The notes under the pieces were generated by a model, which saw only the letters and a program-made list of their open reading frames with translations, was not told the origin of the DNA and searched no databases. 64,000 nucleotides of DNA. Origin: Arthrobacter sp. S39. GTDB taxonomy: Bacteria > Actinomycetota > Actinomycetes > Actinomycetales > Micrococcaceae. This document shows, piece by piece, positions 43,743 to 51,318 of the stretch (the first letter of the stretch is position 1; each line of letters begins with the position of its first letter). The stretch lies in NCBI RefSeq assembly GCF_004320525.1, contig NZ_SIHX01000004.1, positions 124,001-188,000 of the forward strand, read 5' to 3'. The position numbers and the translations under genes are program-made.

Positions 43743-43770
43743 GGGTGGGCCGGCGCATACCGGCCCACCC
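43743..43770 (+). terminator. Hairpin between the binding-protein and GH32 genes
   Basis: Perfect 11-bp stem GGGTGGGCCGG/CCGGCCCACCC with loop CGCATA and no T run. More likely an mRNA-stabilising or partial-termination element that raises binding-protein levels than a full stop. Confidence 0.55.
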
Positions 43771-43834
43771 AACCCACAGGGACCCTCAGGCAGGTGTTCC
43801 CCACCCGACCTGCACAGAAACGAGAACCACGTTC

Positions 43835-45343
43835 ATGACTGCCGCGACCGCCACCACGGCCGACACCTTCCGTCCGGCGCTGCACTACGCCGCCCGGAAC
43901 ACCTGGCTCAATGACCCCAATGGCCTGATTTTCCACGGCGGCGTCTACCACCTCTACTACCAGAACAACCCGCTGGACAACGTCTGGGGCAACATGTCCT
44001 GGGGACACGCCACCTCCCCTGACCTGACCACCTGGACGGAACACCCCGTCGCCATCGCCTGCGACGAGGAAGAAGACATCTTCTCCGGAAGCATCGTCTT
44101 CGACAGGGACAACACCAGCGGTTTCGGCACCGACTCGGCTCCGCCCCTGGTGGCCGTCTACACCAGCGCATACAAGACCGGCTCCAAGCACGCGGGGCTC
44201 CAGGCACAGTCGCTGGCCTACAGCCTGGACGGAGGCTACACGTGGACCAAACACACCGCCAACCCCGTCCTGAGCCGCGGCTCAGCAGAGTTCCGCGACC
44301 CCAAAGTCATCAGGTACGACGGCGGCGCCGGCAGTTACTGGGTCATGGTCGCCGTGGAAGCCACGGACTTCCAGGTGGTGCTCTACAAATCCGAGGACCT
44401 GTTGAGCTGGGTGCCATTGAGCACATTTGGCCCGGCCAACGCCACCGGCGGCGTCTGGGAATGTCCTGACCTTTTCCCCCTCCCCGTGGACGGGGATCCG
44501 GGAAACCTGAAGTGGGTCCTCACCGTCAACCTCAACCCGGGCGGGCCCAACAACGGCTCCGCGGGGCAGTACTTCGTTGGAGACTTCGACGGGACCACGT
44601 TCACGTCGGAAACCACCGTGACCCAAGGACTCCAGGACCCCGCCCGGCTGGGTGAGTACCAGTGGCTGGACTGGGGCCGGGACTACTACGCCGCAGTATC
44701 CTTCAGCGACGCCCCCGATAACCGCCGCCTTATGATCGCCTGGATGAACAACTGGGAATACGCCAACCAGATCCCCACCTCACCGTGGCGGAGCCCCATG
44801 ACCATGGCCCGCGAAGTGTCACTCGGCACTGTCGACGGAAGTCCTCGGCTGGTCCAACAGGCCACCGGCGACTTCGAAGCACTTTCCGGGGCCGGCCATT
44901 CCTTCACCCTTGCAAGTACGGACCTGTCGGACTGCACCCGTGTCCTGGACGGGGCGGCCGGCACCGTTCAGCGGATCGAGGCGAGGTTCACCCCCGGCGA
45001 CGCGGACGAGTTTGGCCTTGTCATCCGCGGAAACGGCGCCCACGGAACGCGCATCGGCATCCGGCCGGAACAAGGCACGCTCCATGTCGACCGCCGGACA
45101 TCAGGGCGGACCGACTTCCACGCATCCTTCCCCTCGGTCGACGCGGCCCCCATCCACACGGTCGACGGCTCCTACAAACTCGACATTTATGTGGACCGCT
45201 GCTCGGTTGAAATCTTCGCCCAGGACGGCCAGGTCACCATGACGGAACTGATCTTCCCGGCGGCCACGAGTACCGACGTCGCCATTTACGCCCTCGGCGG
45301 CACAGTGACCATCAATAGCCTGGACATCACCCGATTCGCCTGA
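43835..45343 (+). CDS. GH32 beta-fructosidase
   Basis: 502-residue glycoside hydrolase family 32 enzyme (sucrase/levanase/inulinase type) with a five-bladed propeller and a C-terminal beta-sandwich from about residue 345. Catalytic residues are the nucleophile Asp27 in WLNDPNG, the transition-state stabiliser in FRDPK and the acid/base Glu in WECPDLF. MSWGHATS is the further substrate-site segment. No signal peptide, so it should cleave fructo-oligosaccharide or sucrose inside the cell after import by the ABC system encoded just upstream. ATG 43835 has only a weak site. Confidence 0.94.
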   Translation: MTAATATTADTFRPALHYAARNTWLNDPNGLIFHGGVYHLYYQNNPLDNVWGNMSWGHATSPDLTTWTEHPVAIACDEEEDIFSGSIVFDRDNTSGFGTDSAPPLVAVYTSAYKTGSKHAGLQAQSLAYSLDGGYTWTKHTANPVLSRGSAEFRDPKVIRYDGGAGSYWVMVAVEATDFQVVLYKSEDLLSWVPLSTFGPANATGGVWECPDLFPLPVDGDPGNLKWVLTVNLNPGGPNNGSAGQYFVGDFDGTTFTSETTVTQGLQDPARLGEYQWLDWGRDYYAAVSFSDAPDNRRLMIAWMNNWEYANQIPTSPWRSPMTMAREVSLGTVDGSPRLVQQATGDFEALSGAGHSFTLASTDLSDCTRVLDGAAGTVQRIEARFTPGDADEFGLVIRGNGAHGTRIGIRPEQGTLHVDRRTSGRTDFHASFPSVDAAPIHTVDGSYKLDIYVDRCSVEIFAQDGQVTMTELIFPAATSTDVAIYALGGTVTINSLDITRFA

Positions 45344-45397
45344 CGCGGTCCTGGTGGGGCGGGTTTCGTCCCGACGTGGCCCCTCCACCGTGGCCGC

Positions 45398-45547
45398 TCA
45401 GCGCCGCGGACGAACACCCGCACCGGCAACGGCTCCCAGGGCGGCCCCAACAAACATACCGACGAAAGGGCTCTGGAAAACTGCCAGCCCGAGAGCTATC
45501 CCGATCGCAGCGCCGACCAGTGTGCCGATCCACAGCGGCTTGTTCAT
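45398..45547 (-). CDS. 49-residue glycine-rich membrane peptide
   Basis: A short frame reading MNKPLWIGTLVGAAIGIA... to a basic end GVRPRR. It has two hydrophobic stretches with glycine-zipper spacing (GTLVGAAIG, VGMFVGAALGAVAGAG), as in small membrane proteins. It begins 21 nt after the stop of the VOC gene on the same strand and may be translated with it; no strong ribosome site. Function unknown. Confidence 0.55.
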   Translation of the reverse strand: MNKPLWIGTLVGAAIGIALGLAVFQSPFVGMFVGAALGAVAGAGVRPRR

Positions 45548-45568
45548 CGGCGCGCCGCCGGAAAGATG

Positions 45569-46039
45569 CTAGCCCTCATAGGCGGTTTGAAGGGCGGCGA
45601 TATCAAGCTTGCGCATTCCGAGCATGGCCTGCATCGCGCGCTGGGCGCCCTCCGGATCCGGCCCGCCGATCAGCGATCCGAGCGCCGACGGCACAATCTG
45701 CCAGGACACACCATAGCGGTCCCTTAACCAGCCGCACTGGCTCTCGGCGCCGCCATCGGTCAGCGCCGCCCAGTAGCGGTCCACCTCTCCCTGGCCCTCG
45801 CAGTCAACGACGAACGAGACTGCCTCGGTGAAGTTGGACGGCGCTCCCCCGTTCAGCGCCAGGAACCTGCGCCCTTCGATCTCAAACTCAGCGGTAATCA
45901 CTCCACCCGCGGGACCAGGGCCGCCCTCGCCGTAGCGCGAGACTTCCAGTATCCGGGAGTCGTCAAAGACTGAGACATAGAACTCGGCGGCTTCTTCGGC
46001 CTGGTTCTCGAACCACAGGCAAGTGGAAATCTTGTGCAT
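45569..46039 (-). CDS. VOC family protein (PhnB-like)
   Basis: 156-residue vicinal-oxygen-chelate protein of the 3-demethylubiquinone-methyltransferase-like/PhnB type. The pattern CLWFENQAEEAAEFYVSVF at the start, FLALNGGAPSNFTEAVSFVV and CGWLRDRYGVSWQIVPSALG are diagnostic. Actual activity of this group is mostly unknown. ATG 46039 has AAGGGAG upstream. It lies 23 nt after another VOC gene in the same direction. Confidence 0.9.
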   Translation of the reverse strand: MHKISTCLWFENQAEEAAEFYVSVFDDSRILEVSRYGEGGPGPAGGVITAEFEIEGRRFLALNGGAPSNFTEAVSFVVDCEGQGEVDRYWAALTDGGAESQCGWLRDRYGVSWQIVPSALGSLIGGPDPEGAQRAMQAMLGMRKLDIAALQTAYEG

Positions 46040-46062
46040 GGGTGCTCCCTTCCGGCTCGAGC

Positions 46063-46458
46063 CTAGTCCGGGGGCGGTACCTGCACAACGGCCGGGGAAA
46101 GCCTGCTGACCAGCCCCACGGTGTTCCCTTCAGAGTCCTTAATGAAGGCCATCCACTCATCAGTGCCGGCGGGTCCCAGCTTTCCGTCAGCATGGTGGAA
46201 GATCACGTGCGGTGCGGCAACAATCTCCACGCCGCCGTCCTGCAGCGTCCGGACAGTGGAACCGACGTCGTCCACCTCCAAATAGAGCACTGACGACGGC
46301 GCCCCGCGCTCCAGCAGCAGCCTGACGCCGTCGAGATCGAAGAACAGCAGCCCGGGCGGGTCAAAGACTGCCGTGGGCTCCACTCCCGTCAATTTCGTAT
46401 AGAACGCCGCTGCGCGCTGAAGGTCATGGGCCTGCTGGGCCACCTGAATCAAGCGCAC
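46063..46458 (-). CDS. VOC family glyoxalase-like protein
   Basis: 131-residue glyoxalase/bleomycin-resistance-fold protein with two beta-alpha-beta-beta-beta modules: HDLQRAAAFYTKLTGVEPT in the first and LYLEVDDVGSTVRTLQDGGVE in the second, ending EWMAFIKDSEGNTVGLVS. Ligand unknown. GTG 46458 has GGGAGG at 6 nt. Co-directional with the PhnB-like gene. Confidence 0.9.
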   Translation of the reverse strand: MRLIQVAQQAHDLQRAAAFYTKLTGVEPTAVFDPPGLLFFDLDGVRLLLERGAPSSVLYLEVDDVGSTVRTLQDGGVEIVAAPHVIFHHADGKLGPAGTDEWMAFIKDSEGNTVGLVSRLSPAVVQVPPPD

Positions 46459-46558
46459 GGTGCCTCCCTGGTGATATGCCGCACGGTCTGTCCTGCAATC
46501 TTCCGCAATCGCGGGCTCCGCAGCAACCAGGGTTTCCCGGACACGTACGCCACAAGGC

Positions 46559-46564
46559 TAGGCT
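46559..46564 (+). promoter_or_regulatory. Leaderless -10 box of the DUF3054 gene
   Basis: TAGGCT, 7 nt, ATG 46572. Confidence 0.5.
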
Positions 46565-46571
46565 CGAAGCC

Positions 46572-46970
46572 ATGACTTCCCAGACCCAGCAACGCACCCC
46601 TAACAGCGGCCGGCAGGCCGTCCTTGCCGCAGCCCTGGCCGATATGGTCCTGATCCTGGTTTTCGCCGCGATCGGGAGGGACGCACACCAGCGGGGCGAC
46701 ATCATCACCGGAGTGTTCCTCACCGCCTGGCCCTTCCTGGCCGGCGCGGCCATCGCGTGGCTGGCGGGCAGGGTACGACGGCGGCCACTGTCCCTATCGG
46801 CCGGCGTCATTGCATGGCTCGGCGCCGTTGCTGGCGGCATGATCCTTCGGGCCCTGACGGGCCAGACAGTGGTGATTGCCTTCGTCATTGTGGCATTGCT
46901 GAGCCTGGGGCTGTTCCTGGTGGGCTACCGGGCGTTGCTTGCATTGGTTCGCAAGCTCAGAAGGTCCTGA
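46572..46970 (+). CDS. DUF3054 membrane protein
   Basis: 132-residue protein with four predicted membrane helices. ADMVLILVFAAIGRDAHQRG and LTAWPFLAGAAIAWLAGR are characteristic of DUF3054. Function unknown. ATG 46572 is favoured by the leaderless promoter pattern; upstream codons in the same frame are not needed. Confidence 0.88.
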   Translation: MTSQTQQRTPNSGRQAVLAAALADMVLILVFAAIGRDAHQRGDIITGVFLTAWPFLAGAAIAWLAGRVRRRPLSLSAGVIAWLGAVAGGMILRALTGQTVVIAFVIVALLSLGLFLVGYRALLALVRKLRRS

Positions 46971-47010
46971 CCCGGCCGTGAAACTGGGCCTGCGGAGCGT
47001 GCCCATGTAA

Positions 47011-47016
47011 TAGGCT
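47011..47016 (+). promoter_or_regulatory. Possible -10 box of the RAM-domain gene
   Basis: TAGGCT in the 107-nt gap, giving a leader of about 55 nt with the GGAAGG ribosome site. Confidence 0.35.
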
Positions 47017-47077
47017 GGCAGCACTGAACAGTCTTGCCGGGCACTGCTACGGCGCAACAGATCCGGAAGGATTGAAA

Positions 47078-47359
47078 GTGATCACCGCATTCGTTCTGAT
47101 CAAAACCGACGCCGCCCGCATTCCCGAAACCGCGGAGGAGATCTCCGCGATCCAGGGCATCAGCGAGGTGTACTCGGTCACCGGTGAATGGGACCTGATT
47201 GCGGTCGCCAGGGTAGCCAGGCATGAGGACCTGGCCGACGTCATTGCCGACCGCCTCTCGAAAGTTCCGGCCGTGGTCCACACGACCACGCACATCGCCT
47301 TCCGCGCCTACTCCCAGCACGATCTCGACGCCGCTTTCTCGCTTGGCTTCGAGCAGTAG
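47078..47359 (+). CDS. Stand-alone Lrp/AsnC ligand-binding (RAM) domain protein
   Basis: 93-residue protein that covers only the regulatory/amino-acid-binding domain of Lrp/AsnC regulators: VITAFVLIKTDAARIPETAEEISAI, VYSVTGEWDLIAVARV, then DRLSKVPAVVHTTTHIAF. The DNA-binding helix-turn-helix is absent, as in other SraA-like stand-alone RAM proteins. It may modulate a full-length Lrp protein or serve as a small-molecule sensor. GTG 47078 has GGAAGG at 8 nt. Confidence 0.9.
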   Translation: MITAFVLIKTDAARIPETAEEISAIQGISEVYSVTGEWDLIAVARVARHEDLADVIADRLSKVPAVVHTTTHIAFRAYSQHDLDAAFSLGFEQ

Positions 47360-47375
47360 CAGCTCAAGTTAACCA

Positions 47376-47406
47376 AGCAGGGCCCGGCTTCCAGCCGGGC
47401 CCTGCT
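47376..47406. terminator. Bidirectional terminator hairpin
   Basis: Perfect 14-bp stem AGCAGGGCCCGGCT/AGCCGGGCCCTGCT with loop TCC, between the RAM gene and the convergent trpD. Confidence 0.85.
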
Positions 47407-47424
47407 CTTGTATGTGGGGGTTCC

Positions 47425-48483
47425 TTATCCGTGGCTCAGTGACACCCAGCGGTCGAGGACAGCCGCCGCGGCCCCTGAGTCCACCGAGGCGGCCGCGCGG
47501 TCAAGCGCTGAACGCATGCGCTCCAGGAAGTCGCCGTCGGCCGAACGGTCGAAGGCCACCAGGCCCGCAGCGGCGTTGAGCAGGACGGCATCCCGTGCGG
47601 GTCCGGGGTGGCCGGCAAGGACATCACGCACGACGGCGGCATTCACCTGTGCGTCTCCGCCGCGAAGTTCCTCGACGGTCGCGCGGCGGATGCCCAGGTC
47701 GGCGGGCGAAAACTCCAGTTCCGTCACGGTGCCGTCCCTGATTTCCCAGACGGTGGACGGGCCGGTGGTGGTCAGTTCGTCCAGGCCGTCATTGCCCCGG
47801 AATACCAGGCCACGGCTGCCCCGCCGGGCCAGCACACCGGCGACCAGCGGCGCCATCCTGGCGTTTGCCACGCCGACAGCGGAAGCCTGGACCCCGGCCG
47901 GGTTGGTCAGCGGGCCCAGGAAGTTGAAGGCGGTGGGGATGGCCAGTTCCCTGCGCGGAACCGCCGTGTGGCGGAATGACGGGTGGAACACCTGGGCGAA
48001 GCAGAACGTGATTCCTGCCTCTTCTGCGTTCCGGGCCACCTGGCTGATGGGCAGGTCAAGCCTGACCCCGAGCGCCTCCAGAACATCGGCGGAACCCGAG
48101 GAGGACGACGACGCGCGGTTGCCGTGCTTGACCACCTTGGCGCCGGCTCCGGCCGCCACCAGGGCGGCCATGGTGGAGATGTTCACCGTGTTCAGCTGGT
48201 CCCCGCCGGTGCCCACGATGTCGAGCTTCTCACCGGAAATATTGACCGGATTCGCGTGGCCCAACATGGCTTCGACCAGGCCCGAGAGCTCCTCCACTGT
48301 TTCGCCCTTGGCGCTGAGGGCAACCAGGAAACCGGCGATCTGGGCGGGCGTCGCTTCCCCCGACATGATGGTGTCCATGGCCCACGCCGTGTTGTCAGCG
48401 GTAAGGTCCGCGCCACTGATGAGAGCCGAGATGAGCCGCGGCCAGGTATTGCCTGCCGCCGGTGCCGATGCGAGTGAAGTCAC
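47425..48483 (-). CDS. trpD: Anthranilate phosphoribosyltransferase
   Basis: 352-residue enzyme of tryptophan biosynthesis that joins anthranilate to PRPP. The PRPP-binding loop is [20 protein letters not shown], followed by [24 protein letters not shown], and the metal site is in [19 protein letters not shown]. Length is normal for the family. It stands apart from other trp genes, as often in Micrococcaceae. GTG 48483 is preceded by TAGCAT at 6 nt (leaderless) with a coincident AGGGA. Confidence 0.95.
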   Translation of the reverse strand: MTSLASAPAAGNTWPRLISALISGADLTADNTAWAMDTIMSGEATPAQIAGFLVALSAKGETVEELSGLVEAMLGHANPVNISGEKLDIVGTGGDQLNTVNISTMAALVAAGAGAKVVKHGNRASSSSSGSADVLEALGVRLDLPISQVARNAEEAGITFCFAQVFHPSFRHTAVPRRELAIPTAFNFLGPLTNPAGVQASAVGVANARMAPLVAGVLARRGSRGLVFRGNDGLDELTTTGPSTVWEIRDGTVTELEFSPADLGIRRATVEELRGGDAQVNAAVVRDVLAGHPGPARDAVLLNAAAGLVAFDRSADGDFLERMRSALDRAAASVDSGAAAAVLDRWVSLSHG

Positions 48484-48489
48484 TCCCTG

Positions 48490-48495
48490 ATGCTA
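48490..48495 (-). promoter_or_regulatory. Leaderless -10 box of trpD
   Basis: Minus-strand TAGCAT, 6 nt, GTG 48483. Confidence 0.45.
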
Positions 48496-48590
48496 TCGAC
48501 CGACGCTGCGCCCTGACCAATGTGAACCCCTCCGGGAACTTTTCCCGGTGATTTCGCGTCTTTGTAGAAAAAGTCCTCCCAAAAGGCGGT

Positions 48591-48619
48591 TTGCGTTGGG
48601 AAGTACGGACTTTTATAGA
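48591..48619 (+). promoter_or_regulatory. Putative promoter of the ctaE-qcrCAB operon
   Basis: -35 TTGCGT (48591-48596), 17-bp spacer, -10 TATAGA (48614-48619). The start would fall inside the palindrome, a few bases before GTG 48632. Confidence 0.4.
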
Positions 48620-48631
48620 CATAATGTCTAT
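48615..48631. promoter_or_regulatory. 17-bp perfect palindrome abutting the ctaE start
   Basis: ATAGACAT-A-ATGTCTAT, with perfect 8-bp arms, ends one base before GTG 48632 and overlaps the likely -10 and transcript start. Its AT-rich symmetry is unusual in this GC-rich DNA and suggests a repressor or redox-regulator site. Confidence 0.5.
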
Positions 48632-49270
48632 GTGACATCTGCGACCCATGCCCCCAGTACCCCGGCGCACCCCACGCTGAACCGCCCGAATATGGTTTCC
48701 GTTGGAACCGTAGTGTGGCTGTCCAGCGAGTTGATGTTCTTCGCCGGTCTCTTCGCCATGTACTTCACACTGCGCTCCACGAGCGGACAGATGTGGGCGG
48801 AAGAGACGGCCAAGCTCAACTTCCCCTTTGCGCTCGTTAACACGATTGTCCTCGTGGCCAGTTCCTTTACTTGCCAGATGGGCGTCTTCGCCGCCGAACG
48901 GCTGCAGCCCCGGAAGTCCGGCGGCCCGTTCCAGTTCTCCCGGTGGGGCATGAACGAATGGTTCACCCTGACGTTCCTCATGGGCGGCTTCTTCGTGGCC
49001 GGCCAGGCCACCGAGTACGCGATGCTCGTCTCCGAGCACGTTTCGCTGTCTTCCAACGCGTACGGCTCCGCCTTCTACATCACGACCGGCTTCCACGGCC
49101 TTCACGTCATCGGCGGCCTCATCGCCTTCCTCTTCATCATGGGCCGCTCGTTCGCGGCGAAGAAGTTCGGCCACTTTGAGGCGACGTCAGCGATTGTCAC
49201 GTCGTACTACTGGCACTTTGTGGATGTCGTATGGATTGGCCTCTTCCTGGTCATCTACGTACTCAAGTAG
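48632..49270 (+). CDS. ctaE: Cytochrome c oxidase subunit III CtaE
   Basis: 212-residue integral membrane subunit of the aa3 oxidase with five predicted helices. [28 protein letters not shown] is the diagnostic first helix with the conserved Glu, and [14 protein letters not shown] and [26 protein letters not shown] are further family segments. First gene of the ctaE-qcrC-qcrA-qcrB cluster, the standard actinobacterial order. GTG 48632 lacks a ribosome site, so the transcript may be almost leaderless. Confidence 0.95.
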   Translation: MTSATHAPSTPAHPTLNRPNMVSVGTVVWLSSELMFFAGLFAMYFTLRSTSGQMWAEETAKLNFPFALVNTIVLVASSFTCQMGVFAAERLQPRKSGGPFQFSRWGMNEWFTLTFLMGGFFVAGQATEYAMLVSEHVSLSSNAYGSAFYITTGFHGLHVIGGLIAFLFIMGRSFAAKKFGHFEATSAIVTSYYWHFVDVVWIGLFLVIYVLK

Positions 49271-49357
49271 TCAAGCTTTGATTCTTTTTCTACAAGAGGC
49301 AGAATTTCAAGAAGCGGCTCTCGGAGCCGGCGCAGGATCGAATAAAGGAACCACCAC

Positions 49358-50146
49358 GTGAAGGCACTCTCGCAAAAGCGACGTCACCCGCTAGCAGCAA
49401 TAGCGCTGCTCCTGATGGGGCTCCTCGTCACGGGTGGGCTCTACGCCGTTGCCACAACCGTCAACGAGGCGAAGGCATCGACCACCAGCTACAGCGCCAA
49501 TGACACCGCCGAAGGCGAGAAGCTCTTCGCAGCGAACTGCGCCACCTGCCACGGAATGGGTGCCAGCGGCACCCAGGACGGCCCCTCCCTCGTCGGCGTA
49601 GGTGCCGCGGCGGTTGACTTCCAGGTGGGCACCGGCCGCATGCCGATGCAGATGAACGGACCCCAGGCTTACAAGAAGCCGGCCCAGTTCAACGACGAGC
49701 AGACCCACCAGCTTTCAGCCTACGTAGCTTCCCTGGGAGCCGGCCCGGCAATCCCTGAAGAACACCTGCTCGATGGCCAGGGCAACGCCGCCGAAGGTGG
49801 CGAGCTCTTCCGCGTGAACTGCGCGATGTGCCACAACGCCGCTGCTGCCGGTGGCGCCCTGACCCGCGGAAAATTCGCGCCTGCCCTGGCAGACGTTTCC
49901 GCGAAGCACATCTACGAGGCCATGGTCACCGGCCCGCAGAACATGCCGGTGTTCAGCGACGCCAACGTCTCCCCTGAAGGCAAGCGCGACATCATCACCT
50001 TCCTCAAGCAGATCGAAGCCAACGGCTCCCCCGGCGGGGCAGACCTTGGGGCCCTCGGCCCGGTATCGGAAGGCCTGTTTGTCTGGGTAGCAGGACTGGG
50101 CGTCATCATTGCGTTCACCATCTGGCTGACGTCGCGGACGTCCTAG
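49358..50146 (+). CDS. qcrC: Diheme cytochrome c subunit QcrC
   Basis: 262-residue membrane-anchored cytochrome of the actinobacterial bc1 complex that passes electrons directly to the oxidase. An N-terminal helix (about residues 10-32) precedes two heme c domains with CATCH at 61-65 and CAMCH at 155-159. A C-terminal helix (LFVWVAGLGVIIAFTIWL) gives a second anchor. GTG 49358 has AAAGGAA upstream. 87 nt downstream of ctaE. Confidence 0.95.
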   Translation: MKALSQKRRHPLAAIALLLMGLLVTGGLYAVATTVNEAKASTTSYSANDTAEGEKLFAANCATCHGMGASGTQDGPSLVGVGAAAVDFQVGTGRMPMQMNGPQAYKKPAQFNDEQTHQLSAYVASLGAGPAIPEEHLLDGQGNAAEGGELFRVNCAMCHNAAAAGGALTRGKFAPALADVSAKHIYEAMVTGPQNMPVFSDANVSPEGKRDIITFLKQIEANGSPGGADLGALGPVSEGLFVWVAGLGVIIAFTIWLTSRTS

Positions 50147-50247
50147 GCGCTCCGCAACACCATTAGAACTCCTGCTGATCCGTCAGCAGTTTGAAATTGC
50201 AAAACTAACTCGGCATAAGCCGGGACGAGAGAAGGATGAGGCGAATT

Positions 50248-51318
50248 ATGGGCAACCATAGTGACGGCAGTCCGAACCACTCGGGCACCGTAGCTACGGC
50301 TGGTCAGAATGAGGTGGAGAAGTTCCAGGATCCTGGGCTTCCTCCGCACCGTTTGCGCCTGGCTGACACGGATCCGAAGGCCGCCAAGCGTGCAGAACGG
50401 CAGGTCGCCCTACTTTTTGGCACCTCCGTTGTCGGCACACTGATCTTCCTGGTGGCGTATTTCGCCATCGACCTGGGTGAAGGCGCCGACATCGCCACCA
50501 TCCGGCTCCAGAATGCACTGCTCGGCGTGGGCACCGCCTTCGCCATGCTGGGCATCGGAACCGGCATCGTGCACTGGGCCAAGGCCCTGATGCCGGACCA
50601 CGAAGTCTCCGAGGAACGCCACGCGATCCGCACGGAGGACGACCGGCAGGCCGCAGTCCGCATCGTCGACGACATCGTTGACGAAACGGGCATCAAGCGC
50701 CGCCCGCTGATCCGCAACACCCTCCTTGGGGCTGTGGCACTGGCACCCCTTCCCGCCCTGGCCATCTTCGGTGACCTGGGCCCGCGCCCCGATAAGGCGC
50801 TGTCGCACACCATGTGGGCACCCGTGGAAGGCAAACTCAAGCGCCTCACCCGGGACCCCGACGGAACACCCATCAAGGCTTCCGATGTCACCCTCGGCTC
50901 GGCGTTCCACGTCATCCCCGAAGGCCTGAATGAACTCCATGAGGGAAAGCTCAACGAAAAGGCCAAGGCCGTTGTGCTGCTCATGCGCCTGGACCCCGCA
51001 TCGCTGAACCCTTCAAAGGGCCGCGAAGACTGGGGCTACAACGGAATCGTTGCCTACTCCAAGATCTGCACCCACGTTGGCTGCCCGGTTGCTCTTTACG
51101 AGCAGCAGACGCACCACCTGCTGTGCCCGTGCCACCAGTCCACCTTTGACCTCACACAAGAGTGCAAAGTGATCTTTGGCCCCGCCAGCCGGCCACTCCC
51201 CCAGCTGCCGATCGCAGTTGACGACGAGGGCTACCTGGTCGCTACCAGCGACTTCAAAGAACCTGTTGGACCGAGTTACTGGGAGCGTGATGAGCATGAG
51301 CGCATCATCAACAGCTAA
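50248..51318 (+). CDS. qcrA: Rieske iron-sulfur subunit QcrA
   Basis: 356-residue subunit of the bc1 complex. Three predicted helices near the N-terminus (about 55-75, 90-110, 155-175) are typical of actinobacteria. The Rieske domain has CTHVGC (ligands Cys274, His276) and CPCHQS (ligands Cys293, His296), with Cys279 and Cys295 as the disulfide pair. ATG 50248 follows GAGG by 6 nt; ATG 50236 is an alternative. Overlaps qcrB by 29 nt. Confidence 0.95.
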   Translation: MGNHSDGSPNHSGTVATAGQNEVEKFQDPGLPPHRLRLADTDPKAAKRAERQVALLFGTSVVGTLIFLVAYFAIDLGEGADIATIRLQNALLGVGTAFAMLGIGTGIVHWAKALMPDHEVSEERHAIRTEDDRQAAVRIVDDIVDETGIKRRPLIRNTLLGAVALAPLPALAIFGDLGPRPDKALSHTMWAPVEGKLKRLTRDPDGTPIKASDVTLGSAFHVIPEGLNELHEGKLNEKAKAVVLLMRLDPASLNPSKGREDWGYNGIVAYSKICTHVGCPVALYEQQTHHLLCPCHQSTFDLTQECKVIFGPASRPLPQLPIAVDDEGYLVATSDFKEPVGPSYWERDEHERIINS

